Positions 14,706 to 22,837 are shown, numbered from the stretch's first letter. The stretch: 23,183 nucleotides of DNA from CAZJBP01 sp964544115 (GCA_964544115.1 CAZJBP010000041.1:1-23183), one strand, 5' to 3'. Translations and numbers: made by a program. Notes: generated by a model not told the origin, from the letters alone.

Positions 14706-17237
14706 GTGAAGAGCTGTCTGGAGGAAAGGCAACGGTGGGTGAGGCCGATGGGGCGGGGGGTGGCTCTGGCTGCGGCGGTTCTGTGTCTGGCGGGCGGGGT
14801 TGGGGCGGCGACGGATACGGTGGAGCGCTCCGCTGCCGGGACGGCGGTAATTACGCTGGATGCGGTCAGTTCCACGGGGGCGGGCTCGGGAACGAGCCTC
14901 GCCTGGCCGCACACGGTAGGCGTGGGCAACCACCGCATGCTCGTGGTGGGGGTCGGGATTGAGAGTCAGCCGGACAGGCCCGTGTCCAGTATGACGTTCG
15001 GTTCGCAAACGCTCACACCGGTGCCGGGCGGCCGCGCCGCGTACTCCGGTTCAAAGGCCAACGCCACGGAGCTCTGGTACTTGCCGTCACCGGCCGTGAC
15101 GTCGGCGACGATTACCGTCACGTTCTCAGGGAGCGTGGGGAGTTCGGCGGGCGGCGCGGTGTCGCTGTTCGGCGTCAACCAGGGGCCGCCCGAGGCGGTG
15201 TCCGCGTTCGCCAGCCTGGGCGGGGACGGCGCGTATGCGCTGTCGATCACCACGCAGACCGACCGCGCGTGGGTGGTCGATGTTGTCAACAACGGGGAGG
15301 CGGTCAACTCCAGCTTCACCCCCGGGGTTGGCCAGACGGAGCGCTGGGATCTGTTGGGAAACAATGCGTTCCGGCTCGCCGGTTCGACGCGTGAAGTAAC
15401 GCCTGCGGGGGAGGTCACGAACACATGGCAATGCGTGACACCCACCCCCAGCCGGGAGGCGCATTCGATGGCGGCCTTTGCGCCGCTGAAACGGCCCGAC
15501 GTGGCGATCACGAGCCCGACGAACGGCGAGACCGTCAGCCGCGCCAACCTCATCATCACGGCCGACGCCTCGGGCGGCGTGGGCGTGACCAACGTGCAGT
15601 TCTACGCGGACGACAGCCTGATCGGCAGCGATAGCAGCGCCCCCTACACCTGGACGTGGAGTTCAGCCCCGCTGGGCGACCATACGCTGACGGCCAAGGC
15701 GTACGACGCGGCCGGCACCGAGGGGGTGTCGGCCCCGGTGGCCATCCACGTGACCACCAACCTGCCTCCGAGAGTCAGCATCACCCACCCAGTCAACGGC
15801 ATGGTGGTCGGCACGAATGTCATGATTGCCGCCACCGCCACGGATGATGTCGCGGTGACCAACGTGTATTTCTACGACGGGAGCACGTTGCTGGGCAGCG
15901 ACGCCGCAAGCCCCTACAGCCTCGTCTGGAACGGCGCGCCGCTCGGCCCCCACACACTGAAGGCCGTGGCCTGGGACGACACCGGCCTGTCATCGACGTC
16001 CACCGTGGCCGTGACGGTCATTCTACAGCAGGCGCAGTACGTCATTGTCATCAGCGTGGACGGCATGGGCTCGGCATACGTCACGCCGCTGTTAACCAGT
16101 GGCTTGGCCAACGAACTGACGACGTTCAAGCGGATCCAGGCCGAGGGATCCGGCACTCTGAACGCCCGCGACGATGCCGACTTTGCCGTCACGCTTCCGA
16201 ATCACGTCACGATGATGACCGGGCGCGGCGTGCTGGGCGCAGCGGGTCACAACTGGACAGATAACGGCGATCCGCTGCCCACGGACACGATCGAGAACAA
16301 CAAGGGGTCTTACGTCGCCAGCGGCTTCGACGTGGCTCACGATAACGGCCTGCGCACGGGCATTTGGTCGGGCAAATCAAAGTTCAGCCTCTTTCAGCAG
16401 TCCTACGGTGACACGACCGGCTTGCCGGACGCCACGGACCCGGACAACGGCCGGGACAAGATCGACTTCGACAAGGTCGAATCCTACATCCCGGCGTCCG
16501 AGCTGACGGCCGACTTCACCAACCGGATGGCCGCCAGCCCGTTCCACTTCGTCTTCTTCCACTACCAGGACCCGGACACGGCCGGACATGCGACCGGCTG
16601 GTCCACCAACATCGCGAGCGCCTTTGCGGCAACGCTGAAGAACGTGGATACCCAGATCGGCAGAATCCTGCAGATGGTCGAGAGCACCCCAGCTTTGCAG
16701 GGCCATACGGCGATCATCGTGACCGCGGATCACGGCGGTCACGGCTATACCCACGGCGACACGACCAATCCGCTGGACTTCACGATTCCGTTCTATGTCT
16801 GGGGCGCGAGCGTCGTGGCGGGGGGCGACCTGTATGCCATGAATCCGATTGCGCGCACATCGCCGGAGCCGACGGCGAACCCTCCGTACACGGGGCCCCA
16901 GCCCGTCCGCAACGGCGAGGCGGCCAACCTCGCGCTGAGCCTGCTGGGCCTGGGTCCGATTCCGGGCTCAACGATCGACGCCGCGCTGGATCTCCACGTC
17001 GAAGCCGCGCAGCCGCCGCAGGTGTCGATTCGGGGAGAATCAGGCCTCCCCCTGCTGGAATGGATCGGGTCCAGCGCATGGTACTACACCATGGAATTTA
17101 CGCCGTCGCTGGCGCCCTTCGTCCCCTGGACGAACGTCCTGGGCGTTGTTCTGGTTCCCGGCGTGGACGGTCCGATGTCCGCAGTGGACACGAACGACAT
17201 CCCCGGCGGCTTCTACCGCATCAAGATGACCCAGTAG
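14706..17237 (+). CDS. Secreted multidomain phosphodiesterase/alkaline-phosphatase-fold protein
   Basis: 843-residue exported protein. A hydrophobic signal segment (MGRGVALAAAVLCLAGGVGA, around residues 15-34) is followed by a beta-rich domain (about 40-255; MLVVGVGIES, ATELWYLPSP) and two Ig-like domains (about 263-355 and 355-438) that share the FY-x-D/G-S-LIGSD pattern. Next comes a type I phosphodiesterase/nucleotide pyrophosphatase domain (about 440-760) with VISVDGM, nucleophile Thr in VTLPNHVTMMTGR (near 495), HYQDPDTAGH and VTADHGGHG metal ligands. The final ~70 residues, ending GGFYRIKMTQ, form a small beta domain common in Verrucomicrobia-type exoproteins. The GTG at 14706 has AGAGGAG seven bases upstream and is preferred over the GTG at 14676. 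It probably hydrolyses extracellular phosphodiesters or related esters. Confidence 0.85.
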   Translation: MKSCLEERQRWVRPMGRGVALAAAVLCLAGGVGAATDTVERSAAGTAVITLDAVSSTGAGSGTSLAWPHTVGVGNHRMLVVGVGIESQPDRPVSSMTFGSQTLTPVPGGRAAYSGSKANATELWYLPSPAVTSATITVTFSGSVGSSAGGAVSLFGVNQGPPEAVSAFASLGGDGAYALSITTQTDRAWVVDVVNNGEAVNSSFTPGVGQTERWDLLGNNAFRLAGSTREVTPAGEVTNTWQCVTPTPSREAHSMAAFAPLKRPDVAITSPTNGETVSRANLIITADASGGVGVTNVQFYADDSLIGSDSSAPYTWTWSSAPLGDHTLTAKAYDAAGTEGVSAPVAIHVTTNLPPRVSITHPVNGMVVGTNVMIAATATDDVAVTNVYFYDGSTLLGSDAASPYSLVWNGAPLGPHTLKAVAWDDTGLSSTSTVAVTVILQQAQYVIVISVDGMGSAYVTPLLTSGLANELTTFKRIQAEGSGTLNARDDADFAVTLPNHVTMMTGRGVLGAAGHNWTDNGDPLPTDTIENNKGSYVASGFDVAHDNGLRTGIWSGKSKFSLFQQSYGDTTGLPDATDPDNGRDKIDFDKVESYIPASELTADFTNRMAASPFHFVFFHYQDPDTAGHATGWSTNIASAFAATLKNVDTQIGRILQMVESTPALQGHTAIIVTADHGGHGYTHGDTTNPLDFTIPFYVWGASVVAGGDLYAMNPIARTSPEPTANPPYTGPQPVRNGEAANLALSLLGLGPIPGSTIDAALDLHVEAAQPPQVSIRGESGLPLLEWIGSSAWYYTMEFTPSLAPFVPWTNVLGVVLVPGVDGPMSAVDTNDIPGGFYRIKMTQ

Positions 17238-17326
17238 CGCTGCCGGGCCATTTCGGCTTTACTCGACTTGCCGATGGGCCCTACTCTGGCCCCACGTGAT
17301 GCGAAGTCATCGCGAAGGAGGTTCCC

Positions 17327-18079
17327 ATGGGCAACGCGCGCGCCGGTTCCGTCAAAATTGTGGCTGCCATTGCACTGGCCGTACTGGCCGTGCTGGCGGT
17401 GATGTACTTCACCAGCGATGTGGCTCGCACGAAGATGCGGGTCGCGGCCGATCAGTATGCGCACTGGACGCCGGAGAACATCGCCAAGGATCCGGAGAAC
17501 TACCTGAACTTCTGCGAGCAGGAGGCCGAAAAGGCGCTGATCAGCCTCAAGGCCAGCGAGATCTCCGTGGCGCAGAACATGGGCAAACTGCAGGCGATGG
17601 TGCAGGAGGCGGCGAGCAAGGTGGGCGTGGGCGAGCGGTCGCTGGCGCAGCTGAAAGAGGCGTACGCGTCGGCCGAAGCCGGCGGGAAGTGGCCCGTCAC
17701 CTGGGAGGGCGCGGCGCGCGACAAGGATTTTGTGAAGCGCCAGATCGTCTCCCTCAACCGCCAGGTCGAGGGGCAGAAAGGGCTGAAGGGCAAGATCGAG
17801 AACGGCCTGAAGAACCTCGGCGTTCAGACGACCCGCATCCAGGAGGGCCGCGCCCAGGCCCAGTCGCAGCTGGCTGAGATCAAGACCAGCCGCGAGATCC
17901 TCAAGGTTCAGAAGATCACCAGCGAACTGACCGACCGGCTGGCCTCCATCGGCGCCGTCATCCGCACCACCTCGGCCATCGCTACCGAGTCGACGGCCAC
18001 CGTGTCTCTCGACCAGCTGGCCGCCAGCAGCGTGGCGACGGTCGACGAGTCCGAATTCCAGGCGATCATGGGCAAGTAA
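17327..18079 (+). CDS. Membrane-anchored coiled-coil protein, first gene of envelope operon
   Basis: 250-residue protein that I cannot assign to a named family. A single transmembrane helix (residues 9-27) is followed by a periplasmic domain opening with HWTPENIAKDPENYLNF and then long Ala/Lys/Glu/Gln-rich heptad-like helices (about 55-215). A short Ser/Thr-rich tail ends VDESEFQAIMGK. The motifs W-T/S-P-E-x-I-A-x-DP-x-x-YL and KWPVTWEG recur in the lipoprotein encoded next, so the two are paralogues with different anchors. AAGGAGG five bases upstream gives a strong start. TTTACT-N18-TACTCT at 17258-17287 is a weak promoter candidate. Operon partners suggest a structural subunit of an ExbBD-powered envelope complex. 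Confidence 0.8.
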   Translation: MGNARAGSVKIVAAIALAVLAVLAVMYFTSDVARTKMRVAADQYAHWTPENIAKDPENYLNFCEQEAEKALISLKASEISVAQNMGKLQAMVQEAASKVGVGERSLAQLKEAYASAEAGGKWPVTWEGAARDKDFVKRQIVSLNRQVEGQKGLKGKIENGLKNLGVQTTRIQEGRAQAQSQLAEIKTSREILKVQKITSELTDRLASIGAVIRTTSAIATESTATVSLDQLAASSVATVDESEFQAIMGK

Positions 18080-18083
18080 GCCG

Positions 18084-18833
18084 ATGGTGAGCCCCTGCGA
18101 CCGCCTTTGCCGCGTGCGGGCCATCTTGGCCGCGGCGGCCTTGATCGCCGCGACGGCCGGATGTGACCGGCTGCCTCGGTTCAGGCCGGCGCCCCGGCCC
18201 GGCGCGGAGGCCGCCGATGCCTGGTCGCCCGAGCGCATCGCCGGCGATCCCCAGGGCTATCTCCGCAACACGGATGGCCAGATAGGCCGTCAGCTTGAGG
18301 CCGCCCGCGGCCGCCTCTCCGAGCTACAGGCCAAGCGCGCCGAGGTGGCCGGGAGGGCGGGGTCGCTCGTGCAGCAGCTGGACGATGCCCGCAACGTGCA
18401 GGCGCGGCTGAAGGCGGCCGTGCGGCGTGCGGAGGACGAGGACCGCTGGCCGGCGCGCTTCGCCGGGCGCGCGTTCACGCGCGAGCAGGCCCAGGGGGTG
18501 ATAGGGAATCTCGATCACTTTGTGGCCCAGCAGGGGCCGCTGGCCGATGCCTATGCCGACGCGGTACGCCGCATCGACGGCGCGCAGGCGGCCGCCACGC
18601 GAGACATCGAGCGGCTGCTGGCGCTCAGGGAGAGGGTCGCGCTCGACCTCGAACGGGTACGGCTCAACCAGAATTTGGCGGAGATGGCGCAGTGGCGTCA
18701 GACCGAAGCGGAGGTGGCCGCCATGAGCGCGTCGCTCGCCGCCGTGTCGCCCGACGCGCTGGGCGAGCTGGCGGGGGTGGGCGGCGAGACGCAACAGGTC
18801 ATCAGTGTCGACGCCCTGCTGGGCCCGCGGTAG
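18084..18833 (+). CDS. Coiled-coil lipoprotein, paralogue of the preceding gene product
   Basis: 249-residue lipoprotein. The signal peptide ends in a lipobox (IAATAGC) with lipidated Cys27. The mature part opens with WSPERIAGDPQGYL, matching the neighbour's WTPENIAKDPENYL, and continues as Ala/Arg/Leu/Gln-rich coiled coil through about residue 230, with DRWPARFAGRA aligning to KWPVTWEGAA. Residue 2 after Cys27 is Asp, which in E. coli would favour retention at the inner membrane; whether that rule applies here is unknown. The gap to the upstream stop is four bases and no strong ribosome-binding site is visible, so translational coupling is likely. The exact start (ATG 18084 or GTG 18087) is uncertain. 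Confidence 0.8.
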   Translation: MVSPCDRLCRVRAILAAAALIAATAGCDRLPRFRPAPRPGAEAADAWSPERIAGDPQGYLRNTDGQIGRQLEAARGRLSELQAKRAEVAGRAGSLVQQLDDARNVQARLKAAVRRAEDEDRWPARFAGRAFTREQAQGVIGNLDHFVAQQGPLADAYADAVRRIDGAQAAATRDIERLLALRERVALDLERVRLNQNLAEMAQWRQTEAEVAAMSASLAAVSPDALGELAGVGGETQQVISVDALLGPR

Positions 18834-18873
18834 GATTCGACGCCGAGCCCTGAGGGGCAGGGAGGAATCAAAC

Positions 18874-20475
18874 ATGAAACCGGTCCACACACTCCTATCC
18901 ATGATCCTGGCGATGGCCGTTGTGCGCGCGACGGCGGCTCCGGAGCCCGCCGCGACGTCGCTGGCGACCGACGCCGAACTGGTCGAGGCCCGGACGGCGG
19001 TCCCGCGGCTGCGCGCTGCAGCGACCTACGAACCCAAGGACAACGTGGTCCAACTCGACATCAGCGAATACGCCGGCTACGCCGGGCTGATCGTCGCCAA
19101 CGGCGGCCTCGAGCCCAGCGACAATTCGATCTTCGCGAAGAAGCACGGGTTCAAGGTCCGGATTGCCTTGAGCGAGGAGGATACCTGGTCGCCGCTGAAC
19201 GCGGGCGAGGTGGCCGCGACGGTCACGACCGCCGACGTGTTGCCGTTGTATGGGTCTCAGCTGCAGGCCGTTGTGCCGCTGCTGCTCTCGTTCTCGCGTG
19301 GGGCAGACGCCGTGGTGGTGCGTGGCGGGATCAAGCAGATCAACGACCTGAAGGGCAAGACGCTGGCCGTGGCGCCTTTCAACGAGTCAGACTTCCTGTT
19401 CCGCTATCTGGCCCAGCAGTCCGGCCTGGATGTCAATGTGCGCGACGGTTTCCAGGCGGCCGCCGATCCGAACAAGATCAATATCGTGCCTGTGGCGGAT
19501 TCCTTCGGAGCCGGGGATCTCTTCCTGCGTGACGTCAAGGCCGGCCGCCAGCGGCTGGACGGTTGCGTGACGTGGGACCCAAAGACCGGCGAAGTGGTCG
19601 AGGGGGCCGGGGGCAAGGCGCGGATCCTCATTACCAATCGCAACCTGTTGATAGTGGCCGACATACTGCTTGTAAATCGCGGCTTCGCGACGGCCCATCC
19701 CGATCTCCTGCGTGGGCTCGTCGCCGGCATCCTCGAGGGGAATACGATGGTGCGGACCAACGCCGCCGCGCACGCGCGGACGATCGCACAGGCCTTCAAG
19801 TGGGCGGAAGGGGATGTCGCGGGCGAACTGGCGAAGGTGCATCTGGCCAACCTGCCTGAGAACCTGGCGTTCTTTGCCGGCACCATCGACGCGGCCGGCA
19901 GCTACGGCTACATCTACGAGTCCTCGGTTCTGGCCTACGGCACAGGGCTCATTCCCCGGCCGGTCGCCAGCGAACGGTTTGTCGCCCTCGCGCCGCTGGA
20001 GGCGCTCCGGGATTCCGGGGCCTTCGCCGACCAGAAGGCCGAGATCAAGCCGATCCGCACCGAGGGCTCCACGCCGCTGGAGGCGCCCTTGCTCGCGCGG
20101 GATATCCGCTTCCTGTTCCAGCCCAACTCGAGCGAGCTCGACATGACGAACGCCAAGAATCTCGAGGATCTGGCCTACATGGACAAGATGCTCAAGGTCA
20201 GTCCGGGGTCGACCCTTCTGCTGCGCGGCCACGTCGATAACGGGATGGTGGCGGTCTTCACCCAGCAGGGCGGGCCCCAGCTGGTGCAGCGCATGGCGCT
20301 CAAGGCCGTGCAGCTCAGCAAGGAGCGCTGCGAATCGGTCCGCAAATCCCTGCTAAGCCAGCACAACGTCGATCCCGCCCGCATCGAGAGCGTCGGTTGC
20401 GGATGGAGCGAGCCCCTGGGGACCGATGGCGAGCAGAACCGCCGCGTCGAAGTGCAGTGGTTCACCCTGGAGTAG
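18874..20475 (+). CDS. Solute-binding protein fused to OmpA-like peptidoglycan-binding domain
   Basis: 533-residue exported protein. A signal peptide (residues 1-22, MKPVHTLLSMILAMAVVRATAA) precedes a type II periplasmic solute-binding domain (about 50-400; GYAGLIVANGGL, NAGEVAATVTTADVLPLYG, SRGADAVVVRGGIKQINDLKGKTLAV) of the NMT1/NrtA-like sort. This is followed by an OmpA C-terminal domain (about 408-533; RDIRFLFQPNSSELDM, LLRGHVDNG, CESVRKSLL, GTDGEQNRRVEVQW) that retains the Asp and Arg used to bind diaminopimelate. ATG 18874 is chosen because GGGAGGA lies seven bases before it and a signal peptide follows directly. No ABC ATPase or permease is nearby; the partners are coiled-coil proteins and ExbBD, so it may act as a ligand sensor anchored to the wall rather than an importer subunit. 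Confidence 0.88.
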   Translation: MKPVHTLLSMILAMAVVRATAAPEPAATSLATDAELVEARTAVPRLRAAATYEPKDNVVQLDISEYAGYAGLIVANGGLEPSDNSIFAKKHGFKVRIALSEEDTWSPLNAGEVAATVTTADVLPLYGSQLQAVVPLLLSFSRGADAVVVRGGIKQINDLKGKTLAVAPFNESDFLFRYLAQQSGLDVNVRDGFQAAADPNKINIVPVADSFGAGDLFLRDVKAGRQRLDGCVTWDPKTGEVVEGAGGKARILITNRNLLIVADILLVNRGFATAHPDLLRGLVAGILEGNTMVRTNAAAHARTIAQAFKWAEGDVAGELAKVHLANLPENLAFFAGTIDAAGSYGYIYESSVLAYGTGLIPRPVASERFVALAPLEALRDSGAFADQKAEIKPIRTEGSTPLEAPLLARDIRFLFQPNSSELDMTNAKNLEDLAYMDKMLKVSPGSTLLLRGHVDNGMVAVFTQQGGPQLVQRMALKAVQLSKERCESVRKSLLSQHNVDPARIESVGCGWSEPLGTDGEQNRRVEVQWFTLE

Positions 20476-20478
20476 CCC

Positions 20479-21300
20479 ATGCGGAGTCGCTCCCTGAATC
20501 ATGTCGCATGCAGATGGGGCCTCCTGCTGGCCCTGGTGCTGACCTCCCGCGGACTGCACGCCCAGACGCATTCATCGGTTGACGTCGCTACAGCGTCCGT
20601 AGAATCAACTGCGCCAGAGAAGGTTGCGACAGATCTCCAGCCAGAGGTTTCGCCCCCCGGGGCGGCCGTCGGCACGTGGGAGGCGGTCAGGCGACACATT
20701 CACAAGGGCGGCCGGGTCGTGGGGGTGCTGCTGGTGTTATCCGTGGTGGCGGTCACCTTTGCCCTTGAGCGCCTGTTCAATCTCCGTGCCCGCCGCGTGG
20801 TCCCCGACGGCCTTGGCGAGAAGGCCGACGCTCTGTGGAAGCAGGGGCGTTTTGACGACCTGCGGCAGCTGTGCAAGCGCGACCGCAGCATTCTGGCTGA
20901 CATGATCCTGACCATCGTCGATCACCGCGACATCGACATTGCGCACATCCAGACCTTCGCCCATGACCTGGGCGGCCGCGAGCTGCGGCTGGAGCTGCGC
21001 CGGGCGTACCCCCTGGCGGTGATTGCCACTCTCGCGCCGCTGCTGGGGCTCCTGGGCACCGTCGTCGGGATGATCGGCGCGTTCGAGACCGTCGCCTTCG
21101 CCGGCTCCGTGGGCGACCCCAGCCTGCTGGCCGACGACATCTCCAAGGCGCTGATCACAACGCAGGACGGGCTCGTCGTGGCCATCCCGTCGCTGGCCCT
21201 TTATCACTACTTCCGCTCGCAGACGAACTACTTCTCCGTGCTGCTGGAGGATCAGGCCAGCGAGCTGATCAGCCGGTGGTTTATGCAGAAGAAGGCGTGA
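20479..21300 (+). CDS. MotA/TolQ/ExbB proton-channel family protein
   Basis: 273-residue inner-membrane protein. It begins with a signal-peptide-like segment (residues 12-28, ending LHAQ) and a ~45-residue periplasmic stretch, then three transmembrane helices near 78-97, 175-197 and 225-240. The family signature LAPLLGLLGTVVGMIGAFE is near residues 181-199, and ITTQDGLVVAIPSLALYHYF near 222-241. The cytoplasmic loop between the first two helices is about 75 residues, as in ExbB/TolQ. It pairs with the ExbD-like product of the next gene to form a proton-driven stator. The start is three bases after the previous stop, with GGAG overlapping that gene's end. Confidence 0.92.
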   Translation: MRSRSLNHVACRWGLLLALVLTSRGLHAQTHSSVDVATASVESTAPEKVATDLQPEVSPPGAAVGTWEAVRRHIHKGGRVVGVLLVLSVVAVTFALERLFNLRARRVVPDGLGEKADALWKQGRFDDLRQLCKRDRSILADMILTIVDHRDIDIAHIQTFAHDLGGRELRLELRRAYPLAVIATLAPLLGLLGTVVGMIGAFETVAFAGSVGDPSLLADDISKALITTQDGLVVAIPSLALYHYFRSQTNYFSVLLEDQASELISRWFMQKKA

Positions 21301-21305
21301 CGGCC

Positions 21306-21716
21306 ATGGCGATTCGACTCGATGACGACGAACCCGCCGACGTGCAGATGGCACCGCTGATCGACTGCGTCTTCCTCTTGATTGCCTTCTTTCTCGTAGC
21401 CACGACGATGAGGCAGGTCCGGCGGGAACTGCCGGTCGACCTGCCTGCGTCGGCCGCCGCGCAGGCCACGCCACACGTGCAGTCGACACGGGTCATCGGC
21501 ATCGACCGGCAGGGCGGGCTGTCGCTCGATGGCGTGCCCCTGGATGGCGGCCGCCTGCGCGAGCGCCTGCGTGAAGCGGTTGCACACGACCCGGCCATCC
21601 GGGTGCGTATTGACGGCGACCGCGCCGCCCCCCTGCAGAGCGCCGTCGATGCCTTGGATGCCTGTCGGCTGGAGGGGCTTACGTCGGTCGGGATTCAAAG
21701 TCGAAACAAGCCATAG
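21306..21716 (+). CDS. ExbD/TolR-like stator subunit
   Basis: 136-residue protein with one transmembrane helix (about residues 15-35, MAPLIDCVFLLIAFFLVATT). It carries the essential membrane aspartate (Asp20), which conducts protons in ExbD/TolR stators. The periplasmic domain (about 55-130; VIGIDRQGGLSLDGVPLD, IRVRIDGDRAAPLQSAVDALDACR) has the family beta-alpha-beta fold. ATG 21306 is chosen over upstream GTG codons inside the exbB-like gene; GAAGG is the likely ribosome-binding site. It lies five bases after the exbB-like stop. Whether this pair belongs to a TonB, Tol or other system cannot be told from the subunit itself; no TonB or TolA gene is in the window. Confidence 0.9.
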   Translation: MAIRLDDDEPADVQMAPLIDCVFLLIAFFLVATTMRQVRRELPVDLPASAAAQATPHVQSTRVIGIDRQGGLSLDGVPLDGGRLRERLREAVAHDPAIRVRIDGDRAAPLQSAVDALDACRLEGLTSVGIQSRNKP

Positions 21717-21789
21717 ACTATCGGAGGCCGGGGGTTCCCACGCTGTCACGTGAGGGGAAGGCTACGAGCCGCCGCCACAGGAGCAAGAG

Positions 21790-22602
21790 ATGTTGATCGT
21801 CATCGCCACGCCGGTTGGGAACCTCGGAGACATGACGCCGCGAGCGGTTGAAGCGTTGCGCAGCGTGGACGTCATCGCATGCGAGGACACGCGCCGGACG
21901 CGCGTGCTCCTCGACCACTTCAGTATCGCCCGTCCCGCCGACTTCATTTCCTATCGCCAGGGGAATGAGGAGCGCACGGGGGCGCGGCTGCTGGCGTGGC
22001 TGCAGCAGGGCCGCACGGTGGCGCTGTGCAGCGACGGCGGCTATCCCGGCATCAGCGATCCCGGCTATCGTCTGGTTGCTCTCGCCGTTGAGCACGGTGT
22101 CGCGATCGATGTCCTTCCCGGCGCATCGGCCGTGCCGCTTGCGCTGATTCACTCCGGCCTGCCCACCTCCAGTTACACCTTCAAGGGCTATCCCCCGCGG
22201 CGGCCCGGCCCGCGCCGGCGCTTCTTTGATGCGGAGCGCGAGCAGCCGCACACACTGGTCGTATTCGAATCCCCCATGCGCGTTCCTTCCACGCTGCGCG
22301 CGGCCTACGAGGCCCTGGGCGACCGCAAGGCCTGCGTGTGCATGGAGCTGACCAAGCTGCACCAGCGCGCCGAGCGCGGGTACCTCGGCCAGCTCGTTGC
22401 GGCCTTTGAAAACCGGCGCGTGCGCGGCGAAGTCACGATCGTAATTGCAGGCTCCAACCCCAAGATGACCCGTGCAAGCAACGGCGATGACCCCACCGGA
22501 AACAAGGGCAGCGAAGACAATGAGGATCAGGGCTGGGACGGCGAAGACGGCGAGTGCGACGCGTCAGAAGCGCCGGAACCCAAGGATGAATACAGTTTGT
22601 AA
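21790..22602 (+). CDS. rsmI: 16S rRNA 2'-O-ribose C1402 methyltransferase RsmI with acidic tail
   Basis: 270-residue tetrapyrrole-methylase-fold enzyme that methylates the ribose of C1402 in 16S rRNA with S-adenosylmethionine. Signatures are IATPVGNLGDMTPRAVEAL (5-23), ACEDTRRTRVLLDHF, CSDGGYPGISDPGYRLV (near 78-94), DVLPGASAVPLAL and SYTFKGYPPRR. The enzyme proper ends near residue 228. A ~40-residue strongly acidic, low-complexity tail (GDDPTG, SEDNEDQGWDGEDGE) is not part of the usual family. AGGAG lies just before the ATG. It is followed directly by the promoter of an rRNA operon. Family assignment is firm. Confidence 0.95.
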   Translation: MLIVIATPVGNLGDMTPRAVEALRSVDVIACEDTRRTRVLLDHFSIARPADFISYRQGNEERTGARLLAWLQQGRTVALCSDGGYPGISDPGYRLVALAVEHGVAIDVLPGASAVPLALIHSGLPTSSYTFKGYPPRRPGPRRRFFDAEREQPHTLVVFESPMRVPSTLRAAYEALGDRKACVCMELTKLHQRAERGYLGQLVAAFENRRVRGEVTIVIAGSNPKMTRASNGDDPTGNKGSEDNEDQGWDGEDGECDASEAPEPKDEYSL

Positions 22603-22713
22603 CATCCACCATGGCAACGTCTTGGCAGATCCGTCCAAGCTTCCGCAAGAAAACCACAAAAAGTCCGACAAACCTCTTGCATGTGAAGGGGAGGATGTGG
22701 TTAACTCTCATTT

Positions 22714-22752
22714 CGGTTGAGCGACTAAGCGGTCATCAACCGAGTGTTCTTT
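22714..22752 (+). terminator. Possible intrinsic terminator of rsmI
   Basis: CGGTTGA (22714-22720) and TCAACCG (22736-22742) can form a 7-bp stem with a 15-base loop. AGTGTTCTTTT follows, giving a modest T-rich tail. It lies about 110 bases after the rsmI stop and before the rrn promoter, where a terminator is expected. The long loop makes it weak. Confidence 0.35.
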
Positions 22753-22787
22753 TCGAGAGTCTTTCCGAGGTGCCTCAGGGTGCCGCG

Positions 22788-22837
22788 ATAAAAAGACAAA
22801 AAAAGCTGTTGACGGGCAGTAGGCAATCAACTACAGT
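22788..22837 (+). promoter_or_regulatory. rRNA operon promoter with UP element
   Basis: TTGACG (22809-22814) and TACAGT (22832-22837) are separated by exactly 17 bases, a good sigma-70-type promoter. An A-rich tract at 22788-22806 lies just upstream of the -35 box, where a UP element would contact the RNA polymerase alpha subunits. The bases after the -10 box are GC-rich (TCGCGACG), as expected for a stringently controlled rRNA promoter. Transcription should start near 22844, leaving a leader of about 280 bases before 16S rRNA. Confidence 0.75.

Noticed and set aside
15495..16020. Tandem Ig-like segments as a DNA repeat
   Set aside because: The two domains are similar as proteins but too diverged as nucleotides to call a recent DNA repeat.
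17276..17292. GGGCC-N7-GGCCC as a terminator after the phosphodiesterase gene
   Set aside because: The stem has only 5 bp, has no T tract and overlaps the probable promoter and leader of the next operon.
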